Origin: Blautia sp.
GTDB lineage: Bacteria; Bacillota; Clostridia; Lachnospirales; Lachnospiraceae
DNA length: 48,580 bases
Assembly (NCBI GenBank): GCA_017459635.1
Contig: JAFUCO010000051.1
Location: 1-48,580 of the forward strand
Direction of reading: 5' to 3'
How positions within the stretch are numbered: the first letter of the stretch is position 1; every line of letters begins with the position of its first letter. The position numbers were made by a program, and so were the translations under genes. Below the pieces are notes generated by a model, which ran no database searches, was not told where the DNA came from, and saw only the letters and a program-made list of their open reading frames with translations. Positions 24,094-32,122 of the stretch are shown here, piece after piece.

Positions 24094-25557
24094 TTATTTA
24101 TCTGCCAGGCTGTAGCCGTTCTTCATTCTTTCGCTTGCTGTCTGAAGTATCTTATTTAACGCCTTTGTTGTCTGCTCTTTTGCCATTTTGCACAGTTCAC
24201 TGTTTGCTTTTTCTATAAGAGAATGATCAGCAGACTCAGCTATCTTGCGGTCATATTCAAGGACTATCCGGCGGGCATTTATCATAACCGCATTGTGATA
24301 ACGCTCGATGTCCTGTCTTGTGGCTCCATAGGCTGAATCCGCCAGTGCCCCGATGAGCCTGCTTGCCCAGTATAGATCCTCTGTTGAGGCATCAAGCGTC
24401 ACTCGGCTCAGATATGCCGGGATTTTTGAAACATTTGTATAAACCGGAAGAAACGCGCTGAAGGTAGTCGAGCCATAGCTTATCCACTCAAGCCCCTTTA
24501 TCTCATCCGGCACATCGCTCCTTATCTGGCAGATCGAGGTTACACCCGTACGATTGATACCGATGGGGCGGTACTTCCCGCTCTTTCCATCATCATGCTT
24601 CAGATAAGGATCGTACGGAGTCCCCTGATAATGTGCGGAAAGAACATATTTGATATCTTCAACCGTCACAAGGCGGTCCGGAATGAGCGCCCATGGAATA
24701 TTGTCGCTTTCAGGGCCAAACTCTGCATTTTCACCGTCCCAGCTGTGAGAATACGGAGCCAGATATCTTCCCATAAACCAGGCTCGCGGAGTATTATAAA
24801 TATGGTCCATGTCAGTCCTTGAACCGAATACATCCCTGGGGTTAAACTTCCCATTCTGGTTAAGATCAAGGTGATTATCTTTTATAAACTCCCGAAGGTC
24901 CGCTGAGCACAGATGGCTTTTCTGTTCCCCGAAGGCATCCTCAAGGTCAAACGCATCCATCCCAAACTGATTCGGCGCGATAACGCACATATCATCCGGA
25001 ACCCTCCTTGCCATCCAATGATGTCCCCCTATAGTCTCAAGCCACCATATCTCATTCTCATCATTAAAAGCAATTCCGTTTGACTCATAGGTACCGTATT
25101 TTTCAAGCAGCATGCCAAGCCGCAGCACACCTTCTCTCGCCGTATTTATATAAGGAAGAACCAGCACCACAATATCCTCTTCACCAATTCCCCCGGGTAT
25201 ATCCTTCTCACGCCTGCTCTTCGCCTTCTGGTACTCAACAAGCGGATCAGCCGAAAGCACACGCGGGTTGGACGTAATGGTCTCGGTCGCGGTCATGCCG
25301 ACATTTGCCGCATTTATCCCCGTTGCCGCCCATATGCCACTTGCAGGATCCACACTCGGACAGGATGTATAACGCATCGGCTCATCCGTAAGCTCAATCT
25401 CCAGATGTGAATTAACCGTCTTATACTTCCGCGGCTGGTCCTTGGGCTCAACAACAATCATCTTCTTAACATCAAAATGCCCGTCATCAGTACGGGCGAT
25501 CATCGTAGAACCATCATTAGAAGCTTTCTTACCAACAAGTATCGTAGTACAGGCCAT
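24094..25557 (-). CDS. C69-family dipeptidase (PepD/PepDA-like)
   Basis: 487 residues from the ATG at 25557, which has AGGAGGA about ten bases upstream. The start MACTTILVGKKASNDGSTMI is the family hallmark: the cysteine becomes the N-terminal nucleophile after processing (Ntn hydrolase). ARTDDGHFDVKKM and WWLETIGGHHWMARRVPDD also fit peptidase family C69. No signal peptide, so it cleaves dipeptides in the cytoplasm. It has its own promoter and is not coupled to the symporter, although both handle amino-acid nutrition. Confidence 0.92.
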   Translation of the reverse strand: MACTTILVGKKASNDGSTMIARTDDGHFDVKKMIVVEPKDQPRKYKTVNSHLEIELTDEPMRYTSCPSVDPASGIWAATGINAANVGMTATETITSNPRVLSADPLVEYQKAKSRREKDIPGGIGEEDIVVLVLPYINTAREGVLRLGMLLEKYGTYESNGIAFNDENEIWWLETIGGHHWMARRVPDDMCVIAPNQFGMDAFDLEDAFGEQKSHLCSADLREFIKDNHLDLNQNGKFNPRDVFGSRTDMDHIYNTPRAWFMGRYLAPYSHSWDGENAEFGPESDNIPWALIPDRLVTVEDIKYVLSAHYQGTPYDPYLKHDDGKSGKYRPIGINRTGVTSICQIRSDVPDEIKGLEWISYGSTTFSAFLPVYTNVSKIPAYLSRVTLDASTEDLYWASRLIGALADSAYGATRQDIERYHNAVMINARRIVLEYDRKIAESADHSLIEKANSELCKMAKEQTTKALNKILQTASERMKNGYSLADK

Positions 25558-25651
25558 AGTTTTCTTTCCTCCTGAAATGTATTTGCGGTGCTCAGATGCC
25601 TCCAAACCCGAAACAACTGACAATAATCAGGCATTACTGAGCAGCTACATT

Positions 25652-25680
25652 ATTATAGTAATATAATGTCTAAAAAACAA
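25652..25680 (-). promoter_or_regulatory. promoter of the dipeptidase gene
   Basis: On the minus strand TTGTTT and TATAAT are 17 bases apart, about 95 bases before the ATG. Confidence 0.65.
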
Positions 25681-25690
25681 GAAAAAACTG

Positions 25691-25719
25691 TTGACAAACC
25701 TCTGATCACTCGTTATAAT
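25691..25719 (+). promoter_or_regulatory. consensus promoter of tRNA-Pro
   Basis: TTGACA (25691-25696) and TATAAT (25714-25719) are 17 bases apart, ending 15 bases before the tRNA. It faces away from the dipeptidase promoter. Confidence 0.92.
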
Positions 25720-25734
25720 AGCTTTTGCAGTTGA

Positions 25735-25808
25735 CGAAGCGTGGCTCAGTTTGGTAGAGCGCTGCGTTCGGGACGCAGAGGCCGCAGGTTCAAATCCTGT
25801 CGCTTCGA
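25735..25808 (+). tRNA. tRNA-Pro (anticodon CGG)
   Basis: 74 nt cloverleaf. The acceptor stem CGAAGCG pairs with CGCTTCG, discriminator A. The anticodon arm is CTGCG-TTCGGGA-CGCAG, so the anticodon CGG reads CCG proline codons. The T arm contains GGTTCAAATCC. The 3' CCA is not encoded, so it must be added after transcription. Confidence 0.95.
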
Positions 25809-25820
25809 CTGAAAGCCTTG

Positions 25821-25857
25821 AAAAAAGCGGGTTTCCGGAGACGGAAACCCGCTTTTT
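25821..25857 (+). terminator. terminator of tRNA-Pro, probably bidirectional
   Basis: GCGGGTTTCCG pairs with CGGAAACCCGC around four bases, flanked by A6 and T6. It ends the tRNA transcript and can also stop minus-strand transcription coming from the SGNH hydrolase gene. Confidence 0.93.
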
Positions 25858-25871
25858 TATTTCGTCAAGGT

Positions 25872-25923
25872 GGTTGGGCTAGTTGAGTAGTATTATGACA
25901 ATGTTACTGTTCACAGCCCAACC
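25872..25923. repeat. inverted repeat GGTTGGGCT / AGCCCAACC
   Basis: Perfect nine-base arms enclose 34 bases, with a second small hairpin AACCGCTTGCGGTT overlapping its right arm. No gene is seen in 25858-25996. It may be a mobile-element remnant or a second terminator for the minus-strand hydrolase gene. Confidence 0.5.
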
Positions 25924-25996
25924 GCTTGCGGTTTGACATGAGCCCTCCATTCAGAAAATCCCCCTTATGTTTTTTTGCAGCTCGCAGCCGGATTCC

Positions 25997-26629
25997 TCAT
26001 GAAGAGCTCAAACCTGCGTTATTTTTTAAACCGCATTCTGCCAACGCCTGCAGCATGCACTCCGCAAACCTTCTGTGTCCTTCAGGGGACAAATGCACGT
26101 AATCGTAGGCCAGGGGTATATTCCACTTCCCGGCATCCGCAAAATGATTGCCGTATTTCCCGGAAAGAAAACGATAACCTTCGTTCATTTTGATGCTTTC
26201 TTCAAAACATTCATGCAGGGACGGAATATTTTCAAGGTTTGTCCCGATATATGGAGGCGCAATGATCAGAAGACGGTCAGGGTCGATTCGCTTTGTCACA
26301 AAATCCAGAAAAAGCTCCATCTTTTTGACCGGTACTTTGGCATCACAAGTGCAGGACAGCACAATATCGTTGGTGCCGAGCATTACTACAAGAATTCCAT
26401 CTTCGCCGGCCTCTTTTATCATTCGCAGGACAGGCTCCTGTTGATAAGTATGACGCACATCGGGTATCTTTCTTCCGTTCAGCCCATACGGTACCACCTG
26501 CCACTCGCTTCCGAGACTGGCAGCAAGACGGTCTGTCCAGCGCACTTCGGAAGGGTATCTTCCCGGCATCACTTCCGAAGGCTCATATCCATAAGTGTTT
26601 GAATCCCCATAAAAAACTATTTTCTTCAT
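25997..26629 (-). CDS. SGNH/GDSL-family hydrolase
   Basis: 210 residues, no signal peptide. Block I is FYGDSNTYGYEP (catalytic Ser), block III is VMLGTNDIV (Gly, Asn) and block V is DYVHLSPEGHRRFAE (catalytic Asp and His). Such enzymes are arylesterases, acyl-sugar deacetylases or lysophospholipase-like. The ribosome site before the ATG is weak (GGAAG). It lies 160 bases after the kinase gene on the same strand and could be read from it, although GCAGCCAGCC and GGCTGGCTGC in the gap could pair. Confidence 0.85.
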   Translation of the reverse strand: MKKIVFYGDSNTYGYEPSEVMPGRYPSEVRWTDRLAASLGSEWQVVPYGLNGRKIPDVRHTYQQEPVLRMIKEAGEDGILVVMLGTNDIVLSCTCDAKVPVKKMELFLDFVTKRIDPDRLLIIAPPYIGTNLENIPSLHECFEESIKMNEGYRFLSGKYGNHFADAGKWNIPLAYDYVHLSPEGHRRFAECMLQALAECGLKNNAGLSSS

Positions 26630-26789
26630 CTTCCATGCACACTTTCAGAACTGTTGTGTTGTAATGCGGCTATCAGTAAATAGCGGCGCAGCAGCCAGCC
26701 ATCTTACTGTAAATCATTATAGCGGATTTGCCTGAAATGTGAAAGATACATAACAAAATCAGGGGCTGGCTGCAGCAACAGCTGTCTTA

Positions 26790-27860
26790 CTATGACAATT
26801 CATCCTTCAGATCACATACCCGGTTATTTGCTGTAAAGGAATCAAACAATGGAACAGTCTGTTCGAGGTCACCGGCTCCGACCAGGAAACCGACTTTATG
26901 AGATTCTTCTATTTCTTCGAGAAAGAACTCATATCCGATCAGTGCAAGGTCGTGTCTTGCTTCCTCAAATGTTTTGTACCTTTCTGCGGGATCGAACGCT
27001 GTCATCTTCTGTATAATACGATAAAGATCTTTCATCTCTTCCGGGAATCTCTGGATAAGCTGGGGTACAGGGAATGCCTCTCCGGACATTCTCTTCTCAA
27101 ATGCCTCCTGTTTTGTCCGGACCGGTAAAAAAGGAGGTGTACAACGGTTCAATATCCAGTAAAGGACCATGCCTGCACTATATATGGCAGACTGCACACT
27201 GTATTTTCTGTCCCTCCAGACCTCCGGAGCCATAAAGCTTTCGACACCTGTCAGTTCATTATACTCTTCTGCCTCACAAAGCTTCAGGGCTGAGCCGAAA
27301 TCTCCGATCTTTACTTTTTTTTCGTCATAGTAGATATTGCCCGGATGAACATCTATGTACAGTATTCCGGCTTTCTGAATCTGAATCAGTGAATCAAGGA
27401 TCCCTGTTCCGATATGGACAACTGTAAGCGGATACAGCTCCTCCACTGAAAGGTATTCGTTCAGCGGTCTTTCCATTTCTTCCAGCAACGAAACCGTCTT
27501 TCTGTCCGGATCAATATCGCAGTCGAGCATCCATACTATTCCCGGCCTGCCTCGCAGAAGCTCTGCTGTTTCGCATTCTCTGACGGCGCGTCTGAACAGT
27601 TCCTCATTGTCCCTGCAGCAGATCACTTTCAGGCATACCTCCGGGGTTCTGCGCGTGACTGTTTTGAATATTTTCAGATCAGGCCGGTCTATCACTTTCT
27701 TCATCCACTGCGCATATGGCCTGAATTTTTCGGGTATTTCATCAGTAATATCATTCATTAGCGGAAGCGGCGGCCATTCCGGCTGTACTTTAGGCCTGAA
27801 TGGTTCATAGTCCGCTTCATCCACGAAAAAGCGTCCTATTGTTCTTTCGGTTTCTTCCAT
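26790..27860 (-). CDS. Hanks-type protein kinase-like protein
   Basis: 356 residues from the ATG at 27860 (AGGAGG about seven bases upstream). A 65-residue N-terminal part is followed by a kinase fold: candidate ATP lysine in PEVCLKVI, a candidate helix C glutamate in VRECETAELL, catalytic loop YIDVHPGNIYY (Asp and Asn kept, HRD changed to YID), KIGDFGSALKL (DFG) and MAPEVW (APE). No glycine-rich loop is visible before the lysine. The C-terminal 50 residues include HKVGFLVGAGDLEQTVPLFD and no transmembrane helix, so it is cytosolic, unlike PASTA kinases. It is the third gene of a cassette with HPr-kinase-like and PqqD-like genes. Its target is unknown. Confidence 0.8.
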   Translation of the reverse strand: MEETERTIGRFFVDEADYEPFRPKVQPEWPPLPLMNDITDEIPEKFRPYAQWMKKVIDRPDLKIFKTVTRRTPEVCLKVICCRDNEELFRRAVRECETAELLRGRPGIVWMLDCDIDPDRKTVSLLEEMERPLNEYLSVEELYPLTVVHIGTGILDSLIQIQKAGILYIDVHPGNIYYDEKKVKIGDFGSALKLCEAEEYNELTGVESFMAPEVWRDRKYSVQSAIYSAGMVLYWILNRCTPPFLPVRTKQEAFEKRMSGEAFPVPQLIQRFPEEMKDLYRIIQKMTAFDPAERYKTFEEARHDLALIGYEFFLEEIEESHKVGFLVGAGDLEQTVPLFDSFTANNRVCDLKDELS

Positions 27861-27894
27861 TTTCTCCCCTCCTGTCATAAACGAAGCATAACCA

Positions 27895-28155
27895 TTACTC
27901 GTCGATAGCTCCGATTTTCCGCAGTTCTGTCAATGCCTTCTTTACATCACGGGTGATCACTTCTTCCGGTGCGTCAAAACGTGCTTTCATGGCGGTAATG
28001 ATATTCTCTTCAGTAGTATCATGCTTAAGCAGCTCCAGGATCACTCCCAGTGTCCTGTTCCCTTTTACCAGCCCGGCAAAGTTCGCAGCTCCGGTCGGCA
28101 CCAGCAGGGAGTCAGATCCGGTATCGTGTGTTATGTATTCTTTATTCAGCTTCAT
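27895..28155 (-). CDS. PqqD-family peptide-binding protein
   Basis: 86 residues from the ATG at 28155, chosen because GGAGGA lies seven bases before it; an ATG at 28161 directly abuts the ribosome site. The pattern MKLNKEYITHDTGSDSLLVP, then NRTLGVILELLKHDTTEENI, fits PqqD, whose members are recognition elements that hold peptide substrates for modifying enzymes. It follows the HPr-kinase-like gene with no gap, the ribosome site being inside that gene. No radical SAM partner or classic precursor peptide is seen beside it. Confidence 0.85.
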   Translation of the reverse strand: MKLNKEYITHDTGSDSLLVPTGAANFAGLVKGNRTLGVILELLKHDTTEENIITAMKARFDAPEEVITRDVKKALTELRKIGAIDE

Positions 28156-28157
28156 GT

Positions 28158-28862
28158 TCATTCCTCCTTCATAGTGTTGTAGGATATCTCCGCTGCCTCG
28201 CTTTCCATATTGCAGCCCAGACGGTACAATTTCACATTCAGCCGGTCGATCAGCTTCAGCGTTTTTGATAATGCCTCAGGATCTGCCGGGCGGTATATCT
28301 GCCGGAGCAGCATTGGAAATGCCTCTTCTTTTGTGATCTGCCGGATATGGTTCTCTGCTGATCTTTCAAGGATGCAGACAGAACGCACCGGAGCGGCGAT
28401 GTTTCTGCTCAGATGATGCTTTCCGTCCCATGGTGTGCCGTATGCCGCAGCTGTCCCGTCGGAGTGCACCCTGATAAATGGCTTATCGTCATTTATCATG
28501 ACAGCCCTGTCACCCAGCAGCTCACGCCACAGCCGCGCATGTGTGCTTTTTCCCGTGCCGCTTGCCGCGGTAAAAATGTATGCCGCCCCATCAACTGCGA
28601 TGGCTGACCCATGGAGCAAACAGGCATCGTACTGCGGCATTCTCTCTGCGATCTTTCGATAGACAGCCAGAGTTTCCAGGTAAGCGTCCGAAAAGCCGGA
28701 ATGCTCGGCGCGGGAGCGCTCATAGTCGATATCCTTCTGTTCTATAATAACAGCAAAATCAGCGGGTTCATCCGTACGGTAATCCTTACAGTATAAATTG
28801 ACAGCCTCATTGATATAAGTGATTCTGATGTTCACATCCGCAAATCGATAACAGTTTGTCAT
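28158..28862 (-). CDS. HPr-kinase-like P-loop protein
   Basis: 234 residues from the ATG at 28862. About 95 N-terminal residues of unknown fold precede LLHGSAIAVDGAAYIFTAAS and the P-loop GTGKSTH, then MINDDKPFIRV (acidic site) and YGTPWDGKHHL. This is the HPr kinase/PEP-carboxykinase-like fold seen in stand-alone HprK-like proteins that accompany PqqD proteins in peptide-modification loci. It is too short for a true HPrK and lacks that enzyme's usual N-terminal domain. It likely phosphorylates a peptide or small molecule. It has its own promoter and leads the three-gene cassette. Confidence 0.8.
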   Translation of the reverse strand: MTNCYRFADVNIRITYINEAVNLYCKDYRTDEPADFAVIIEQKDIDYERSRAEHSGFSDAYLETLAVYRKIAERMPQYDACLLHGSAIAVDGAAYIFTAASGTGKSTHARLWRELLGDRAVMINDDKPFIRVHSDGTAAAYGTPWDGKHHLSRNIAAPVRSVCILERSAENHIRQITKEEAFPMLLRQIYRPADPEALSKTLKLIDRLNVKLYRLGCNMESEAAEISYNTMKEE

Positions 28863-28902
28863 TCTGATCTTAACCTCTTGCGTTTTCAAGTGTCTGTTAC
28901 TA

Positions 28903-28932
28903 ATTGTACATAATGTGCAAATCCATTGTCAA
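28903..28932 (-). promoter_or_regulatory. promoter of the HPrK-like/PqqD/kinase cassette
   Basis: On the minus strand TTGACA and TACAAT are 18 bases apart, about 40 bases before the HPrK-like ATG. The remainder of 28933-29097 shows no gene. Confidence 0.7.
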
Positions 28933-29097
28933 GGATCAAGGCCGAACATGCGTGGATCTGTAACTAAGCACCCCTTAAAGACGGAAAAAGAAACTCTTAT
29001 CAAACTGCACCGTACTGCAAAACAGTTCACGTATTTTCAGTCAACTGGCAATCAGATGAGTCGAAGACACTGCAATGCTGTACAGGAGTCTTCATAA

Positions 29098-29153
29098 AAC
29101 AGGGGACGGTTCTCTGTGCACTTAAAAGTGCACAGAGAACCGTCCCTTGTGTT
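29098..29153. repeat. palindromic repeat, GTGCAC subfamily
   Basis: AACAGGGGACGGTTCTCTGT and its complement, joined by GCACTTAAAAGTGC. One base differs between arms (CCCTTGT against CCCCTGT). It lies directly after the acidic repeat protein gene and probably ends that transcript. Confidence 0.9.
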
Positions 29154-29172
29154 CCATTGTTCATATTCCTTT

Positions 29173-29598
29173 TCAGTCAAGTCCAAAATCGCTGCAGTCA
29201 TAGTTGTCTGCATCTGCATATGGGTTCTCGTAGTCTTCATCGATCATGAAGTCATCTTCTTCGATTTTGGAGTTTTCGATGTCTTCAGTCTCTTCGGTTT
29301 CTTCAGTCTCTTCTTCCATACCAAAATCGCTGCAGTCATAGTTATCCGGATCCGCTTCAGGATTCTCGTAATCCTTGTCGATCATGTCGTCTTCTTCATC
29401 GTCCGCTTCAGTTTCTTCAGTCTCTTCTTCCAGACCGAAATCGCTGCAGTCATAATCTCCCGGGTTTGCTTCGGGGTTATCATAATCAACATCTATAAGT
29501 ATCTCATCATCCGGCAGTGCCTCCGCACCTGCTGAAACAGCTGTAAGTCCAATAATGGCCGCTGCTACTCCACTGATGATAAAATGTTTAACTCTCAT
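29173..29598 (-). CDS. secreted acidic protein with three YDCSDFG repeats
   Basis: 141 residues from the ATG at 29598, which has CAGGAGGA nine bases upstream. A signal peptide (MRVKHFIISGVAAAIIGLTA) ends near AGA-E. The mature part is three copies of one module: DYDNPEANPGDYDCSDFG, DYENPEADPDNYDCSDFG and DYENPYADADNYDCSDFG, separated by linkers rich in Glu, Thr and Asp (EEETEETE). Each module has a single cysteine. The third ends the protein at FGLD. I do not recognise the family. It is strongly acidic, secreted, and lies beside the PqqD cassette but behind a separate hairpin. It could bind metal, be wall-associated or be a substrate of the neighbouring enzymes. Confidence 0.8.
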   Translation of the reverse strand: MRVKHFIISGVAAAIIGLTAVSAGAEALPDDEILIDVDYDNPEANPGDYDCSDFGLEEETEETEADDEEDDMIDKDYENPEADPDNYDCSDFGMEEETEETEETEDIENSKIEEDDFMIDEDYENPYADADNYDCSDFGLD

Positions 29599-29721
29599 GA
29601 TTTTGTCCTCCTGTATATTGATCTCAATTCTGTTATATTTTGTTTTGTTTAAAATCCTTACACATCTATGTACGAAGGACAAATCATATATCCACGATTA
29701 GTCTTATAATCCTGTATCTGT

Positions 29722-29754
29722 CCTGTATCTGTTCAGAACCAGAACTGATACGGG
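29722..29754. repeat. imperfect palindrome CCTGTATCTGTTC / GAACTGATACGGG
   Basis: An imperfect hairpin related to the GTATCTGTTCAG stem at 33777-33810. It may be a decayed end of the same multi-hairpin element. Confidence 0.5.
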
Positions 29755-29778
29755 CATTAGACATTTACATTAAGAGAG

Positions 29779-29816
29779 AAAAGCAGCCGTTCAGCTATTG
29801 CAGAACGGCTGCTTTT
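29779..29816 (-). terminator. terminator of the LRR surface protein gene
   Basis: AAAAGCAGCCGTTC pairs with GAACGGCTGCTTTT around ten bases, with TTTT on the minus strand. It lies 38 bases after the stop codon. Confidence 0.88.
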
Positions 29817-29853
29817 AAATATCCATATATATCAACCGGATTGAATATGATGG

Positions 29854-31773
29854 TTATTTGATCTTAAGTGATACTACAGGACTGTACTGTCCCCAGGTAG
29901 TAGTCTTGACCTTTGTTACTGAATGCTCGTATACAACATATGGACGAACACGGAAATAATAGGTTTTCCCACTCTTAAGGCCTGTAACGACTTTACTGAG
30001 GCTGGTTCTCTTATCAAGTCCGCCAACTGCCTTGAATGTGCGGGTCCTGCCAAAGAGATCACTTGCGGATTCAGCATACTGAAGTTCATATCCTCCAGCT
30101 TTGTTCTCGGCACCGTCAACTGCCCATTTGATGGTTGCTTTGCCTTTGGCATCGGATACAGCACTTGTTATCTTCATCGGGGCAATACGCTGCAGTGTCT
30201 TACCGTTGAGATCCGGATATCTTGGCTGTGTAAAGCTGCCGTATCTTGCGCATACATAGTAAACATATACTTTGCCCCAGCAGCCTGTTTTGATGCTGGT
30301 ATCCATATAGGATTTTGTGTTTTTGTCAACTGTTGCAATTAACTGTGTCATACCCTGGTTGGTACGGTAAATATTATAGCTCTGTGCGTTGTTAACACCA
30401 TTCCAGTGGAGATCTGCTCCGTTTTTACTGTTATAGCATCCCCATATATCAACATATTCATGGAAAAGATTGTTTGGTACAGTACAATGCACGTTGATGG
30501 TTTTCTTAAGGCCACTCTTAAGGGTGATGGTAATTACTGTATCACCAATGTTTTTTGCAGTTACGATTCCATTTGAATCTACAATTGCCACATCAGTATT
30601 GGAAGATTCCCATGCTATTATTTTGTCGCCGGGGATCAGGCCGCTGACTTCCAAAGCCTGTGTACGGCCAAGATAGAGAGCATTTACCTTGGCTGGCTTT
30701 ACAGTGATCTGAGGAGTGGGATAGGGAACCCATTTGATCTTACCGCCATACTGAAGCCTTATCTTGGAGTTCCAGCCCGCTTTTTTCCAGGGATAATAAA
30801 CAGTTGCGGTTACTCCTGCAAAGTGATTAGTTGCTGTTCCATAATCACCGGTAAAGGTGAACAGGGGAGCTTCGCCTTCAAAGTAAATAGATGCAAGGCT
30901 TGAGCATCCCGAGAAAGCCTGACCGTCAATGTGGGTAACACCTGAAGGAATAGTGATGGTGGTCATGTTTGTACAATTGGCAAATGCTTTCCATCCGATC
31001 ATATAAACATTGGAAGGAATGCTGATTCCTTTAAGGCTGCTGCAGTTTGCGAATGCAGAATTTCCAATCTCATAGACTGAGCTTGCAATTGTTACATTCA
31101 CAAGGTTCTTGCAGTTGTAGAACGCGCTGTCGCCAATGAACTCGATGTCGGAAAGTATAACAACATCTGTAATCTCATCCCTGTTTGCATACCACGGAGC
31201 GGTTCTGTTTGCAGCATATTTGTACATCCTTCCGCTTCCTGATATTGTAAGAATTCCGGATTCGAGTTTCCACTGAGCATTGGTACCGCATTTGCCGGAA
31301 TTTGCACCGACAAGCTCAGGCTCTTCTGAAGCAGGCGCATCACTAAGTTCATCCTCCTGAGCTTCAGTGGCAGGAGCGATCTCTGTCAGTTCGGCTTCGG
31401 GAAGCCCGGCTTCCTCGGGAACAGCTTCATCTGTAAGTACATCCTCGGAAGAAGCTTCTGTGATTTCAGGTTCTGTGTCTTCTTCGGAGAGGAAAACATC
31501 TTCATTTATGAGTTCGCCAGAACTGAGATCAGCAAAATCTTCTGTGATCATCTCGACAGCATCGTCAATGAATTCTTCCTCCGAAGCATCCTCTGCTAAG
31601 AGCGTTTCTTCGGAAATGGTGTCTTCGGAAGAAGACACTTCGAATGAAACGTCTTCTGAGGCATAATCCTCAGAAACAATTTCATCGGATAAGAGTTCGC
31701 CGGCAGCTACAGGCATAAGCCCCTGCGAAACGACCATCAGTGACAAGAGCAAAGATAAAACTTTTCTTTTCAT
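29854..31773 (-). CDS. secreted BspA-like leucine-rich repeat protein with Ig-like and FN3 domains
   Basis: 639 residues. A signal peptide (MKRKVLSLLLSLMVVSQGLM) precedes about 115 residues rich in Glu, Ser and Asp. Residues about 160-320 carry BspA-type LRR_5 repeats (VVILSDIEFIGDSAFYNC, VYEIGNSAFANCSSLKGISI, VYMIGWKAFANCTNMTTITI, VTHIDGQAFSGCSSLASIYF). Residues about 355-430 are a Big_2 Ig-like domain (AIVDSNGIVTAKNIGDTVIT). The C-terminal half has two fibronectin-III-like domains. No sortase motif or membrane anchor is visible. Proteins of this build act in adhesion or host contact. A consensus promoter precedes it and a terminator follows, so it is transcribed alone. Confidence 0.88.
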   Translation of the reverse strand: MKRKVLSLLLSLMVVSQGLMPVAAGELLSDEIVSEDYASEDVSFEVSSSEDTISEETLLAEDASEEEFIDDAVEMITEDFADLSSGELINEDVFLSEEDTEPEITEASSEDVLTDEAVPEEAGLPEAELTEIAPATEAQEDELSDAPASEEPELVGANSGKCGTNAQWKLESGILTISGSGRMYKYAANRTAPWYANRDEITDVVILSDIEFIGDSAFYNCKNLVNVTIASSVYEIGNSAFANCSSLKGISIPSNVYMIGWKAFANCTNMTTITIPSGVTHIDGQAFSGCSSLASIYFEGEAPLFTFTGDYGTATNHFAGVTATVYYPWKKAGWNSKIRLQYGGKIKWVPYPTPQITVKPAKVNALYLGRTQALEVSGLIPGDKIIAWESSNTDVAIVDSNGIVTAKNIGDTVITITLKSGLKKTINVHCTVPNNLFHEYVDIWGCYNSKNGADLHWNGVNNAQSYNIYRTNQGMTQLIATVDKNTKSYMDTSIKTGCWGKVYVYYVCARYGSFTQPRYPDLNGKTLQRIAPMKITSAVSDAKGKATIKWAVDGAENKAGGYELQYAESASDLFGRTRTFKAVGGLDKRTSLSKVVTGLKSGKTYYFRVRPYVVYEHSVTKVKTTTWGQYSPVVSLKIK

Positions 31774-31832
31774 TAAATGAAATCCCCCTTTACTGCATGA
31801 TTTATCTTTGTATGACTATATGTTTCTTATTT

Positions 31833-31861
31833 ATTATATTATTTTAAATAACAAGTGTCAA
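31833..31861 (-). promoter_or_regulatory. consensus promoter of the LRR protein gene
   Basis: TTGACA and TATAAT on the minus strand are 17 bases apart, in very AT-rich DNA about 60 bases before the ATG. The gap 31774-32122 otherwise holds only AT-rich sequence and a degenerate palindrome. Confidence 0.85.
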
Positions 31862-32065
31862 TAATAAATACAATTGATTAAGTTGACATAAAATATAATT
31901 AAATTATTTGATAGCAACCTTAGTTTACATAATATTACCAAGTGTCATTCATTACGCTATACAACGACTTTTGAGTCAGGCACTGTAAAGAATTCATAAA
32001 ATCTGACTTGAAATAATTATACAATTCCACTGTGCCTAACCCCAACCCGGACCAGAAACCGGAAG

Positions 32066-32120
32066 AACACAAGGGCCGGTTCTCTGCGCTGTCTGTCAGC
32101 ACAGAGAACCGGCTATTTGT
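32066..32120. repeat. degenerate GGACGGTTCT palindrome
   Basis: ACACAAGGGCCGGTTCTCTG and CAGAGAACCGGCTATTTGT face each other across about 12 bases. Several changes (GGCCGG for GGACGG) mark it as a decayed copy. Confidence 0.7.
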
Positions 32121-32122
32121 AT

